From assembly GCF_900176595.1 (NCBI RefSeq), contig NZ_LT838813.1, positions 4,978,001 to 5,042,000 of the forward strand: 64,000 nucleotides of DNA, read 5' to 3'. Source of the DNA: Aquiflexum balticum DSM 16537. Lineage in GTDB: Bacteria > Bacteroidota > Bacteroidia > Cytophagales > Cyclobacteriaceae. Made by a program: the position numbers and the translations under genes. Positions 25,267 to 35,500 of the stretch are shown piece by piece (positions within the stretch are counted from its first letter, which is position 1; each line of letters begins with the position of its first letter). The notes under the pieces were generated by a model. It was not told the origin of the DNA. It was given only the letters and a program-made list of their open reading frames with translations, and searched no databases.

Positions 25267-26382
25267 TTGAAACCACTTGTATTTAAATCCCTATTATGGT
25301 CCTCCTTACCTGTATTGTTATTGGCCGGAATACTGTATTTGACTGATCATTCAAGTTTTGTTGGACCACTTTTGATTTTGTTTTTTGTTTTGATAGGTAT
25401 TGGGTTTAGAGGTTTTGAAAATCTCAAGGGCTTCACATATACCATTATGATTTTTGCCTCGGTTACAGCCGCAATGTTTTATCCTGTAGTATTTCAGGAA
25501 GTGGGAAATTACAAATTGAGCGGTTTGATTGTTCCTTTGCTTCAGATCATCATGTTCGGCATGGGGACTTCCATGAGTCTCAAGGATTTTCAAGGTGTCG
25601 TAAAAATGCCTAAAGGCGTATTGGTAGGGGTTTTGTGTCAATTTTCCATTATGCCGTTTATTGGATACTCATTGGCAAAAAGCAGTGGTTTTCCACCTGA
25701 AATAGCCGCAGGACTGATATTGATAGGATGTTCGCCCAGTGGCATGGCATCCAATGTGATGAGTTTTTTGGCAAAAGCGAATTTAGCGCTTTCTATCACT
25801 ATCACAGCCATTACCACGATGTTGGCCCCTTTTGTCACACCCGTTCTGATGGGTTGGTTGGCGGGTGAGTTCGTGGAAGTTGATGTGATGAAGATGGTCA
25901 TGGATATTGTCAAAATAGTAATAATTCCTATTGGAGCAGGTCTATTGTTCAACAAATACCTAGGAGGAAAAGTGAAATGGTTGGATGCGGCCATGCCTTT
26001 GGTATCCATGATTGGTATAGCTGTAATCATTGTAATCATCACAGCGGCCGGAAGGGACAGTTTGTTGAATATAGGTCCTTTGCTGATTTTATTGGTAGTC
26101 ATCCACAACCTAAGTGGTTATACATTGGGCTATTGGGCGGGCAAACTTTTCCGTATGGATGAAAGAGATTGCAGGACTATCGCCTTGGAAGTTGGAATGC
26201 AGAATGCAGGGTTGGCTTCAGGATTGGCAAAGGAAATGGGTAAAATCGCAACAGTTGGATTGGCTGCTGCTGTATTCGGCCCATTTATGAACATAACAGG
26301 TTCTGTATTGGCTTCTTACTGGCATAGAAAACCGCCTAAAGATGAAATAGAAAACAAAACCTTCGATCACCATTCTGGATAA
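25267..26382 (+). CDS. Bile acid:sodium symporter (BASS) family transporter
   Basis: A 371-residue membrane protein with about ten hydrophobic segments. Family signatures are QIIMFGMGTSMSLKDF, LILIGCSPSGMASNVMSFLA (the crossover helix) and TIALEVGMQNAGLASGLAKE. BASS carriers move organic anions with sodium, including bile acids, pyruvate and other keto acids. The start is TTG, since no ATG precedes the first membrane segment. The position after the exported dehydratase and aldolase genes suggests that it imports a keto-acid product, as an inference. A charged tail closes the protein. It converges with the ERCC4 gene, 13 bases apart, with no clear terminator. Confidence 0.9.
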   Translation: MKPLVFKSLLWSSLPVLLLAGILYLTDHSSFVGPLLILFFVLIGIGFRGFENLKGFTYTIMIFASVTAAMFYPVVFQEVGNYKLSGLIVPLLQIIMFGMGTSMSLKDFQGVVKMPKGVLVGVLCQFSIMPFIGYSLAKSSGFPPEIAAGLILIGCSPSGMASNVMSFLAKANLALSITITAITTMLAPFVTPVLMGWLAGEFVEVDVMKMVMDIVKIVIIPIGAGLLFNKYLGGKVKWLDAAMPLVSMIGIAVIIVIITAAGRDSLLNIGPLLILLVVIHNLSGYTLGYWAGKLFRMDERDCRTIALEVGMQNAGLASGLAKEMGKIATVGLAAAVFGPFMNITGSVLASYWHRKPPKDEIENKTFDHHSG

Positions 26383-26395
26383 TCTGAAAGAAAAT

Positions 26396-27076
26396 TTATC
26401 GATCTAAAAGATCTCTGAACCTATTAGCAGAAATTCTTCCTAACCCGGGAACATTTAAAAGATTTTCGAAATCTGCATTAAAAACTGCCTTGAGACTTCC
26501 AAAATGATCCAATAAGTTTTTTGCCCTATCTGCTCCAATTCCGGGAAATCCTTCCAAAACATGGATTTTTTGTTTTAAATTTTGATCCTTTCCTTTTTTA
26601 AAATTGCCCTTGCGGGGATAAGTTCTTTGGTCTTGTAGCTTGTCCTTTGTCAATTGTTTGAAGCCCTGCAACATGATTGAAACGGTTTCTTTTATACCCT
26701 TGGACCTTAGGATTGGTATTTTAAATCCTAGACTTATAGAAACCATAACTCCCTGTATGGCCTGGGTTGTAAAATCAGTTTTGTTAAAATCCTTTTGTCT
26801 TCCCTCCAAAATCAGCATTGATGGGATTTTGTTTTTTGAAAGCTTGCTTGCCTGTTTAAAAAGCCTGCCATCTTTGATAGATGCACAGAAATCAACAACC
26901 GTTTTCCTTTCGACCAATAAATCATTGTCAAAAATATAATCCCCTACATCCAACCTTTTTCTCTGCACCAATAAATTCCCTCTCGATAGCAGTTCCTTCT
27001 CAAGAGAAATGGGTTCCCTATCGTCAATAATTACTTCCAATGGATAAAAATATGATGATTTTATCAATTTCGACAT
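26396..27076 (-). CDS. ERCC4/XPF-type nuclease with helix-hairpin-helix tail
   Basis: About 226 residues from the ATG at 27076 (MSKLIKSSYFYPLEVIIDDR). The longer frame to 27160 adds a hydrophobic stretch encoded in the leader and was rejected. The catalytic signature of the XPF/MUS81/Hef family is complete: DDRE, GDYIFDNDLLVERKTVVDF (the GDxnERKx3D motif), then LILEGRQ. Residues ~165-226 form two helix-hairpin-helix motifs (LEGFPGIGADRAKNLLDHFG, LNVPGLGRISANRFRD). The family cuts branched or flapped DNA in archaea and eukaryotes; it is uncommon in bacteria. No helicase domain is attached. Its cellular role here is unknown; DNA repair is the natural guess. Confidence 0.87.
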   Translation of the reverse strand: MSKLIKSSYFYPLEVIIDDREPISLEKELLSRGNLLVQRKRLDVGDYIFDNDLLVERKTVVDFCASIKDGRLFKQASKLSKNKIPSMLILEGRQKDFNKTDFTTQAIQGVMVSISLGFKIPILRSKGIKETVSIMLQGFKQLTKDKLQDQRTYPRKGNFKKGKDQNLKQKIHVLEGFPGIGADRAKNLLDHFGSLKAVFNADFENLLNVPGLGRISANRFRDLLDR

Positions 27077-27133
27077 AAATTTTAAAAAGCAGAACCTCAA
27101 TAAATTTAAAAAAATAATGATGATGAATCCAAC

Positions 27134-27187
27134 TAATTTTCTGTAAATCCCCCAATTCAAAGGAATTGGGGGATTTACAGAAAATTA
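27134..27187. repeat. Perfect 25-bp inverted repeat (hairpin)
   Basis: Two 25-base arms (27134-27158 and 27163-27187) are exact reverse complements around the loop AAAG. It begins two bases after the thiL stop and ends 58 bases before the ERCC4 start, both on the minus strand. It could act as a terminator for thiL although no T-run follows, or be a mobile palindromic element. Confidence 0.9.
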
Positions 27188-27189
27188 TA

Positions 27190-28218
27190 TTAAAAATGCT
27201 TCCACCCCTGAGCCTTCAACTGAACAGCTGTACCACTCTTGGTCACCAAATACTTCCCTTCTTCCGTCTTGGTCACATGCCCGATAAAATGGATATCCGG
27301 ATGTTTTTCCAATTTTTCGAAATCCTTTTGGTCAATAGTAAACAACAATTCGTAGTCCTCTCCCCCATTCAAAACACAGGTAATCGGATCCAGATTCAGC
27401 TCCACTGCTGTATCAAAAGTCTGTTTGTCAATGGGCAATTTATCTTCATAGATAGTAACACCTACATTCGAAGCTTTGCAGATATGGAACAATTCGGAAG
27501 CCAAGCCATCGGAAATATCCATCATACTGCTGGGTACAACTCCCAATTCCCTTAATTCATGGACAATATCCATTCTAGCCTCAGGCTTTAATTGTCTGCC
27601 GGTCACATAGCTATATTTTTCCAATTCCGGTTTCATATCCGGATTTGCCAAAAAGACCTGCTTTTCTCTTTCCAAAATCTGTAACCCCACCAATGCACCC
27701 CCAAGATCTCCCGTAACACAGATAATATCATTGATCTTTGCTCCGGATCGAAAACTCAAGGATTCTTTTTTACTTTCTCCGATTGCAGTCACAGAAATCA
27801 CCAACCCTGAACGCGAAGCAGTGGTATCCCCTCCTATTACATCCACGCTGTAATGTTCCGCTGCCGCATTGATTCCTGCATAGAGCGCATCAACAGCCTC
27901 AACCGAAAACCTATTGGAAAGGGCAATACTTACTGTAATCTGTTTCGGAATGGCATTCATGGCCGCTACATCAGAGATATTGACTGCCACTGCCTTGAAT
28001 CCGATATGAGGTAAAGGTGCATACGATAAATCAAAATGAATTCCTTCCAGCAACAAATCAGTCGTCACCACTTTGACATGGTCTCCTGCTTCAATCACTG
28101 CTGCATCATCCCCGATTCCTTTAATGGTAGAGATATGCTTGATAATGATTTTTTCATTCAGATGGTCAATCAGACCAAACTCCCCTATTTCAGAGATTTC
28201 AGTTCTTTCTTCGGACAT
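27190..28218 (-). CDS. thiL: Thiamine-phosphate kinase
   Basis: A 342-residue thiamine-monophosphate kinase, which makes thiamine diphosphate with ATP. The start MSEERTEISEIGEFGLIDHL at 28218 matches the family; an extension to 28251 (MYFQARNKRKI) is untranslated leader. Motifs are KGIGDDAAVIEAG, TTDLLLEGIHFDLSY, DVIGGDTTASRSG, VTGDLGGALVGL and MMDISDGLASELFHI, covering metal, ATP and substrate sites. No other thiamine gene is adjacent. A TATCTTTG element lies about 30 bases upstream. Confidence 0.95.
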   Translation of the reverse strand: MSEERTEISEIGEFGLIDHLNEKIIIKHISTIKGIGDDAAVIEAGDHVKVVTTDLLLEGIHFDLSYAPLPHIGFKAVAVNISDVAAMNAIPKQITVSIALSNRFSVEAVDALYAGINAAAEHYSVDVIGGDTTASRSGLVISVTAIGESKKESLSFRSGAKINDIICVTGDLGGALVGLQILEREKQVFLANPDMKPELEKYSYVTGRQLKPEARMDIVHELRELGVVPSSMMDISDGLASELFHICKASNVGVTIYEDKLPIDKQTFDTAVELNLDPITCVLNGGEDYELLFTIDQKDFEKLEKHPDIHFIGHVTKTEEGKYLVTKSGTAVQLKAQGWKHF

Positions 28219-28248
28219 AATTTTTCTTTTATTTCTTGCTTGGAAATA

Positions 28249-28256
28249 CAAAGATA
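28249..28256 (-). promoter_or_regulatory. Possible -7 element (TATCTTTG) of thiL
   Basis: On the minus strand this matches TAnnTTTG, 30 bases before the thiL ATG. The -33 element is not convincing. Confidence 0.3.
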
Positions 28257-28474
28257 CTTCGAATTCCCAATAGCTTCATAGCTTGGTAAAACATCTGTTT
28301 AGTGTGTACACTTATAGGGGCAAGTATGATTTCTGAAAAACCATCTACCCTTTTGCTCAATTAACTTATCTTCGGATAATAGGAAATCATCCTCCTGGTT
28401 TAGGTTTTGTGAAATACCAATTAATAAGTTCTACTATTAAGAATAACTCAATTTGATTTAACAATTAATGGAAT

Positions 28475-29665
28475 TTACTTAGAAAGCTCCCAGCCAATTT
28501 CTACTGAAGCTTCATTTACAGATTCTTCTTTGACAGTCCAAAAATCTTCCAAGCCCTTTAAAAACAGCCCGCCGTTTGTAGAAACATAAACTTGATTGTT
28601 AAAAAATTCAATATCCTTAACCCAAAGACCTTGAAGCCCAAGGTTTTCCAATTCTGTTATTTCAATGTTTTCAGGATCTTTGTAATTCAGGATTTCATAG
28701 AAATTGTCTCTTCCGGCCCAAGTGATCAGACGGTCTTGGATAAATTGAATACGAAGAAATTGATTTGAAGAAGCAATACTTATCAAATTGAAAATATCGC
28801 CGTCAGGTGAGTAAAAGATCTCGTCTTCCGTAGTCAAAAACAATTCACCCTCGGGACCCTTAATCAATGAAAGAATGACAAATCGCTCGTATATATTTCT
28901 GAGAGGTGTAGCCTTCCCTTCTTTAGTAACAAAGAAGGAATTTTGAAGTCCACTGATCGAACCGGAAATAATCCAACCGTCTTCCCAACTATATGCAGTA
29001 ATTAAATCAAGCCTGCTTCTTCCATCGATCTCCAAATCCAAAAGAATTTTTCTCAAAACCGGCAGTTGACGATCAACATGCGGACCGAAGCTGGAATTGA
29101 CAACGTTTAATTCCAGGATAAATGTGTTGTCTATAGGCTCTATACCGGGAAAAAATAAATTTCTTTCCCAAGATGAGATTATAAAATTTTCATTAAATGC
29201 AAAATTAGGAACTTCCAACCATCCCTCTTTCAATTGGGCATCAAGAGGAAGATTGGGGATATTTAAAGGAGTGAGAGCAACAACATTATTACTAGCATAA
29301 TTGTAATTTGGCATTATCACCAATGAGTTCCTATTGTTCAACACTCCCGCAGTGAGATTATCCGAGAAGGAATGACTGAATCTCATATCAAAACTTCGCA
29401 TAGAAAATTGATGTTGTATACCTTCTGAATCAAAATAACCTGGATTACTCACATTTGAATAGTACAACCTATCTCCAATTACTTCCAGGTTACCAACATC
29501 GGCTCTGCTAAAGAGAAGGTTTGGGTGCCTTTCAAAAGGTACAGTATCTTCCTTTATTGGAACATGATTATCTATATCATCATTACAAGAAACATTAAAA
29601 ATGAGCATCAAACAGGCAAAAAAAGATAACTCGATCAGTTTGGAATACTTTTTTAAATAAATCAT
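28475..29665 (-). CDS. Lipoprotein of unknown function, possibly beta-propeller
   Basis: About 396 residues from the ATG at 29665 (MIYLKKYSKLIELSFFACLM); the longer frame would need a TTG at 29683. The lipobox is LIFNVSCNDD. I recognise no family. The body has repeated short strands with aromatic and Gly/Asp turns (EDGWIISGSISGLQNSFFVT, GPEGELFLTTEDEIFYSPDG, FFNNQVYVSTNGGLFLKGLE), as in beta-propeller or sensor-like lipoproteins. It stands alone, with 256 bases to thiL and a divergent neighbour. Envelope location is inferred. Confidence 0.7.
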   Translation of the reverse strand: MIYLKKYSKLIELSFFACLMLIFNVSCNDDIDNHVPIKEDTVPFERHPNLLFSRADVGNLEVIGDRLYYSNVSNPGYFDSEGIQHQFSMRSFDMRFSHSFSDNLTAGVLNNRNSLVIMPNYNYASNNVVALTPLNIPNLPLDAQLKEGWLEVPNFAFNENFIISSWERNLFFPGIEPIDNTFILELNVVNSSFGPHVDRQLPVLRKILLDLEIDGRSRLDLITAYSWEDGWIISGSISGLQNSFFVTKEGKATPLRNIYERFVILSLIKGPEGELFLTTEDEIFYSPDGDIFNLISIASSNQFLRIQFIQDRLITWAGRDNFYEILNYKDPENIEITELENLGLQGLWVKDIEFFNNQVYVSTNGGLFLKGLEDFWTVKEESVNEASVEIGWELSK

Positions 29666-29936
29666 TTTTCTTTTTTTCAACAAGGTTACGGATTTGAAAA
29701 ATCAATTCCAACTATGTTATTGGTTTAAAACTTGAAGTGGCCATGAAAATTGCACTTTCATTATTCAATTTGTTTCAATCCAATCAAGAAATTAAGCCAA
29801 ATGCTAATATTCACTCAGTAAGGAAATGTAGAAATGAGTTTATATTTGAAATCAAAAAACATCTATCTTTTTTTATGTTTGATTTTGATTTATATTCATC
29901 CAAATTTTTAAGGTATTCACTTTTATTCCAATCATT

Positions 29937-31295
29937 ATGAACTATTTATTGAAATCTGCTTCTTTTCTATTGCTGTTTGTTATATTTTCTCCTTATGGTC
30001 ATTCTCAATCCTACATAGGAAATACCATGGACAATTATTCCGGAGTTCATTCCCTATTACTAAACCCAGCTCATGTGGTTGGGTCCAAAACCAAGTTTGA
30101 ATTCAACATATTTTCTGCCAGTGCTTTTGTTGGTAATGACTATCTAGGTGTGGACTTCAGCAATCTCAGAAATATCGGTGATGGTTTTTCATTTGATTCT
30201 GATGTCTCAAAAACACCCTCTGATAGAAACAATTTTTTTGGAAATGCAGATATTTTGGGTCCATCGGTCATGTTCAGATTGAATGAAAAAAGCAGCTTGG
30301 GGATCAACACCAGGGTCAGGACATTTTTCAATATTCATAATATCAGCGGGTTGTTTTATGAAAGCATTTCTGATGGTTTTGATTCTCAATCTGATTTCCA
30401 AGCAAATATGGAAGACCTTGCAGGAACTATACATGCATGGGGCGAATTAGGACTTACTTATGGCAGGATCATTCTGGATAATGAATCAGGCCGCTTAAAA
30501 TTCGGCACAACATTGAAATACCTGGGAGGTGCTGGTGGACTTTTCACTTCAAGCCCACAATTAAGTGCGGCTTTTAACTCTAATGCAGGAATCCTAACCA
30601 CAGGAGGGACACTCGATTATGGATACACTTCGGGTTTTGATACGGAAAATATAGAGTTCACGGATTTCACAGGTGGATTCGGAGCAGATTTTGGGTTAGT
30701 ATATGAGTTGAAGTCAAAAGATGAGTTTCCTGTTGATTCTGTTTATTTACCAAAGCCATACAAACTTCGTTTTGGGATTTCAATATTGGATATCGGTTCC
30801 ATAAATTATAATGGCGCAACAGAGGTCAGTTATGACATGAATGGGACTGTAGATGTTGTAGAGTTTGACGAAAAAGACTTGGAGGACCTGTTGAATGAAA
30901 ATTTTCAAGGAACAGAAGTAATCGGAAACAGATCACTTGGACTTCCTTCTTCTCTTCAGGCATTTGTGGATTACAATGTTTCCAAAAAGTTTTTCCTAAG
31001 TCTTCATGGTGCCTATTCACTTAGAAATTCCTCAACATTCAGAGTCAGCAACATCATCAATACCATTTCCGTCACCCCAAGGTTTGAATCCAAAGGAATC
31101 AGTATTTACAGTCCTTTGAGCTTAAGGCAATACCAGTCTGGTATTCATTGGGGAATTGGATTTAGATCAGGGCCATTTATGATTGGATCAGGTTCGGTAC
31201 TGTCAAACCTCCTTTCAAGTTCCTCAAAAAGCACTGATGTATTTATTGGATTCAAGGTTCCGATTTTTAAAGATAAAGCCCAAGATCTCAAATAA
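29937..31295 (+). CDS. DUF5723-type outer-membrane beta-barrel protein
   Basis: A 452-residue protein with a signal peptide (about 1-24, ending in GHSQS), followed by a sequence typical of a Bacteroidota outer-membrane barrel. MDNYSGVHSLLLNPAHVVGS resembles the conserved N-terminus of DUF5723 and PorV-like families. Alternating strands with aromatic ends run through the body, for example RLKFGTTLKYLGGAGGLF and GIHWGIGFRSGPFMIGSGSV. Function is unknown; relatives are often near cell-surface or type IX secretion genes, none of which is here. It converges with the epimerase gene. Confidence 0.75.
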   Translation: MNYLLKSASFLLLFVIFSPYGHSQSYIGNTMDNYSGVHSLLLNPAHVVGSKTKFEFNIFSASAFVGNDYLGVDFSNLRNIGDGFSFDSDVSKTPSDRNNFFGNADILGPSVMFRLNEKSSLGINTRVRTFFNIHNISGLFYESISDGFDSQSDFQANMEDLAGTIHAWGELGLTYGRIILDNESGRLKFGTTLKYLGGAGGLFTSSPQLSAAFNSNAGILTTGGTLDYGYTSGFDTENIEFTDFTGGFGADFGLVYELKSKDEFPVDSVYLPKPYKLRFGISILDIGSINYNGATEVSYDMNGTVDVVEFDEKDLEDLLNENFQGTEVIGNRSLGLPSSLQAFVDYNVSKKFFLSLHGAYSLRNSSTFRVSNIINTISVTPRFESKGISIYSPLSLRQYQSGIHWGIGFRSGPFMIGSGSVLSNLLSSSSKSTDVFIGFKVPIFKDKAQDLK

Positions 31296-31350
31296 TTCAA
31301 TTTTATACTTCTGGGCTTTGCTGATTTCCTGGCAAAGAAGCGGATATCCA

Positions 31351-31761
31351 TTAATGAAGTTTTGGTTTTTCCTGACAAAGTTCCACCAAAACTCCATTGG
31401 TAGATTTGGGATGTAAAAAAACCACCAATTTATTATCAGCACCTTCTTTTGGAATATCATTCAGTATTTCAAATCCTTCTGCTTTCATTCTATCCATTTC
31501 AGTATAGATATCTTCCACATCGAAAGCGATATGATGAATTCCTTCAGCCTTTTTTTCAATAAATTTTGCTATGGGACTTTCTGTTCTTGTTGCTTCCAAA
31601 AGTTCGATTTTGGTATCACCAACCTGAAAAAAAGAAGTCTTTACTCCTTCGCTTTCTACACTTTCGGTTTTGTAATGTGCTGTACCCAACAATCTTTTGA
31701 ACAAATCATTTGATTTTTGAAGATCCCGGACTGCTATTCCCAAATGTTCGATTTTTCTCAT
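31351..31761 (-). CDS. mce: Methylmalonyl-CoA epimerase
   Basis: A 136-residue protein of the vicinal oxygen chelate fold with two beta-alpha-beta-beta-beta modules. KIEHLGIAVRDLQKS carries the first metal His. TKIELLEATRTESPIAKFIE holds the middle Glu and substrate loop. GIHHIAFDVEDI and NGVLVELCQEK supply the later His and final Glu. It interconverts R- and S-methylmalonyl-CoA in propionate and odd-chain metabolism. Length and motif order match the enzyme. It is divergent from the IscA-type gene. Confidence 0.93.
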   Translation of the reverse strand: MRKIEHLGIAVRDLQKSNDLFKRLLGTAHYKTESVESEGVKTSFFQVGDTKIELLEATRTESPIAKFIEKKAEGIHHIAFDVEDIYTEMDRMKAEGFEILNDIPKEGADNKLVVFLHPKSTNGVLVELCQEKPKLH

Positions 31762-31774
31762 CTTGATATTTTTT

Positions 31775-31782
31775 TATCTTTG
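31775..31782 (+). promoter_or_regulatory. Possible -7 element (TATCTTTG) for the IscA-type gene
   Basis: Matches TAnnTTTG in the divergent spacer, about 70 bases before the ATG at 31852. A well-spaced -33 element is not obvious. Confidence 0.3.
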
Positions 31783-31851
31783 TTTTTGAATTATTTCAAA
31801 ATGAAGCATGTTAATCTGATGCTTATAAATATGACTTAATTAATTAAAGAT

Positions 31852-32178
31852 ATGATAATCGTTTCGGAAAAGGCAAAAGAAAGGATCCTCGAATTGAAAA
31901 AAGAAGAAGGAAGGACAGAAAATGAGAACATTAGGGTTTCTGTGAAGGGTGGCGGATGTTCAGGTCTGATGTATGATCTGGGATTTGACGGGAATTTGAT
32001 TGAAACCGATCACGTCTTTGAAGACAAAGGTGTCAAAATAATTGTTGACAGAAAAAGTCTGCTGTATTTGGCAGGTACTACATTGGAATTTTCTGATGGA
32101 TTGAACGGAAAGGGTTTCCAGTTTGTCAATCCCAATGCTTCAAGAACCTGCGGTTGCGGTGAAAGTTTTTCTGTTTAA
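31852..32178 (+). CDS. IscA/ErpA-type iron-sulfur assembly protein
   Basis: A 108-residue A-type carrier (HesB/IscA family). The three conserved cysteines are present: [11 protein letters not shown] (~residue 36) and the C-terminal CGCGESFSV. The intervening core ([20 protein letters not shown]) fits the fold. Such proteins bind iron or an Fe-S cluster and pass it to apoproteins. No isc or suf neighbour is present, so IscA, ErpA or SufA cannot be chosen. A strong intrinsic terminator follows. Confidence 0.92.
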   Translation: MIIVSEKAKERILELKKEEGRTENENIRVSVKGGGCSGLMYDLGFDGNLIETDHVFEDKGVKIIVDRKSLLYLAGTTLEFSDGLNGKGFQFVNPNASRTCGCGESFSV

Positions 32179-32203
32179 AAATAAACTTTAAAAAATTCAA
32201 TTT

Positions 32204-32232
32204 AAAGCCAGTTTTCAAAAACTGGCTTTTTT
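32204..32232 (+). terminator. Intrinsic terminator after the IscA-type gene
   Basis: AAAGCCAGTTTT pairs with AAAACTGGCTTT (12 bp, two-base loop) and a T-run follows. Confidence 0.85.
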
Positions 32233-32539
32233 ATTAATAATTTGTTAATAAAACTGTATTTTTTTTACCAACAAACTAATCCTATTCAATATAAATACAT
32301 TTAATTAAAGTCTCATTAAGCCTTTTTTTAAGAAAAAATCACGATTTAACTCCTTATTCTTAGTACAATCAATTATTTGATAAATTATATTTAGTTTATT
32401 TTTTTAATCTTTTTATTAAAAGTTGCGAGAAATTAATTTCAATATAAATTTCACTCTATTGAAAAATGTTTTTAAACTTACGCTACAAAATTACTTGTTA
32501 TGCTACTTTAACAATTTATTTACTAAACCTTTATCATTT
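32233..32539. other. AT-rich leader region before the second SusC gene
   Basis: No gene or clear repeat is visible. The stretch is strongly AT-rich and must contain the promoter of the SusC/SusD pair. A TTG-start frame from 32423 is judged leader because the signal peptide begins at 32540. Confidence 0.45.
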
Positions 32540-35500
32540 ATGACAAAAAATTTACTAAGCGCTTTGCTCTGTTTCCTATTTATTGGAAATATGGCAATAG
32601 CCCAAACAAGGACAGTTACGGGAACTGTTATCTCAGTGGAGGATGGTTTTCCTCTTCCGGGAGTAAATGTGGTTATCAAAGGGACTACCTCTGGTACCGT
32701 AACAGATTTAAATGGAGGCTACAGCATCCAGGTTGAGTCCAATCAGACTCTGGTTTTCTCTTTTGTTGGTTTTGAAACGCAGGAGGCAGCAGTCGGTAAT
32801 CGTAGCATTATTGATATCTCGCTACAAGTGGATGCAAAAACTCTGGGAGAAGTTGTGGTAACAGGTTTCGGTACGATTACCAAAGGAGACCTTACAGGAA
32901 ACATTGCTACAGTAAAAGGTGCAGAAATCGCCAATATCCCTGTACCCAACTTTCAGGAAGCCCTTCAGGGAAGAATGGCCGGTGTATTCGTGGAATCAAA
33001 CAGTGGCAAATTGGGTGAAGGTGTGAAAATCAGAGTAAGGGGTACTACTTCTATCTCAGGTGGCAACGAACCTTTATATATCGTCGATGGATTGCCTATC
33101 ACCTCTGGTGGTGCCATAGGAGATTTCAACCCACTTGCTGATATCAATTTCAATGACATTGAATCTTTTGAAGTTTTGAAGGATGCTTCTGCATCAGCTA
33201 TTTACGGTGCCCGAGCGTCTAACGGTGTGGTTTTGATCACCACCAAATCAGGTGCTAAAGGTAAAACCAAATTCAATGTAGGTGTGCAAAGAGGTGTTTC
33301 CTCTCCAACAAGAAAGCGAGAATTTTTGAATGCTGAGGAATTTATCGAATTGATGACTGAGTCCGCATACAACAATGACCTGAGCGAAGGATTTGACCCT
33401 AAAAATAATCCAGCGGATTATCCTGGATCTTGGCTTCAGTTTGTAGAAGGAAGATTTGATAGATATTCAGGTTGGTCTGATTGGAGAACCAATGAAACTG
33501 ATACCGATTGGCAAGAACAGGCATTCAACCCTGATGCAGGAGTTACCAATGTCAATTTTTCGGCAACTGGAGGTGATGACAAAACGAAATTTTACTTCAG
33601 TACTGCCTATGACAAGCAGGAAGGTATCATTATCAGAAATGATTTTGAAAGAATTTCTACCAGGTTGAATTTAGACCATAAAGTTAGTGAGATCTTCAAT
33701 TTCGGAGTTAACTTAGGTTTCAGTAGGGTAAGAAACAATAGATTGTCTGACGATAACGCCTTCAACAATCCTATTCAATTAGTAGCTTTAGCGCCTATTA
33801 CACCCATCAGGGATTTGAATGGGGTGCTTTATGATACTCCAACTACTACCTATTACAACAACTTGGTCGATTCTGAAAATGCAGAGTGGTTAAATACCTC
33901 TTATCGAAATATTTCAAATATTTATGGTGAAGTAAAAATAACCAAAGACCTGAAATTCAAAAGTGAATTCGGTGTGGATGTCATGAACCAAAATCAGGAG
34001 CAGTTTTTCGGTTCCAGAACAAACAGTGGTCGTTCCACCAACGGATTCGGGAGATCAAGTTGGTTGAGAATATTTAATTATAACACCAACAACTTCTTTA
34101 CCTACACCAAAGCTATAGGTACCAAACACAATATCGATGCAGTAGCAGGTATGCAATTCCAGAAATCTGAAGATAATTTCACTTCTGTAGAAGGTCAGGA
34201 GTTTCCTTTGGATGATTTGAGGACACTGGCTTCAGCAGCAGAAATTACAGGTGGTACTTCCACATTGACCAACTTTACCTTCCTTTCTTATTTTGCAAGG
34301 GTAAACTACAGGTTCAACAATAAATTCCTCGGTACTTTCAGTGCCAGAGCGGATGGTTCCTCCAGATTCGGAGATAATAACAAATGGGGCTTCTTCCCTG
34401 CTGCTTCTGCAGGATGGGTCTTATCAGAAGAAGGTTTCCTTAAAGGCAACGAAACTTTGAGTTTATTGAAATTAAGAGCCTCTTACGGACTTACCGGTAA
34501 TGCGGAAATTGGGAATTTTGATCATTTGGGACTTTTCGGGACATCTTCATATGGTTTGATCCCCGGACTAAGACCTACACAAATCCCTAATCCAAATCTA
34601 AACTGGGAAAAAACAGAGCAGTTTAACATCGGTATTGAATTCGGTATTCTTAGAGACAGAATTACCGGTGAGATTGACTACTATGATAAAAACACCCGGG
34701 ATTTGCTTCTGAATGTCCCTGTACCTGCTACCTCAGGTTTCAATGTACAAAGACAGAATATTGGTAGAATGCAGAACTACGGTTTTGAATTTATCTTAAA
34801 CGGTTCTGTTGTTTCCAAAGAAAATTTCAGTTGGAATGCCTCTCTTAACTTTGCAAGAAATATCAATAGAGTAAGAGAACTTGCTCCTGGTCAGGAATCC
34901 ATTCCACCTACATCCTCAAGATCACTGAACAGTATCTTTATAGGCGAGTCAATAGGTGTTTTCTACGGGCCTAAATATGCCGGGGTAGATCCTGATAACG
35001 GCGATGCCTTGTACTATTCCAATGCGGAACAGACAGAAACTACCAATAATATCAATAATGCTGAAAGAATGGTTGTCGGTGATCCAAACCCTCAGTTTAT
35101 CGGAGGTATCACAAACAATTTTACTTTTGGTAATTTTGATATGAACTTCTTGTTCCAAGGAGTATTTGGAAACGATATCTATGATGGTGGCGGAGGTTTC
35201 TTTGCTGCAAACGGTGACTGGTTTGATAATTCAACAAGGGATCAGATGGCAAGATGGCAAAACCCAGGTGACATTACAATGGTTCCCCAAGCTAGATTGG
35301 GAGCTTGTAACGGATGTCAGGCTTCAAGCAGATATCTTTCTGATGGGAGCTATGTAAGGTTGAGAACGCTTACGATTGGCTATACCCTACCTAATACCCT
35401 GACCAGCAAGATGAAGATTTCTACTGCCAGATTCTATTTAGTAGCTCAAAACCTCTTGACTTTCACGAATTATAAAGGATGGGATCCTGAAGTAAATGCA

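Noticed and set aside
32423-32539. N-terminal extension of the second SusC protein
   Set aside because: It needs a TTG start and precedes a normal signal peptide at 32540.
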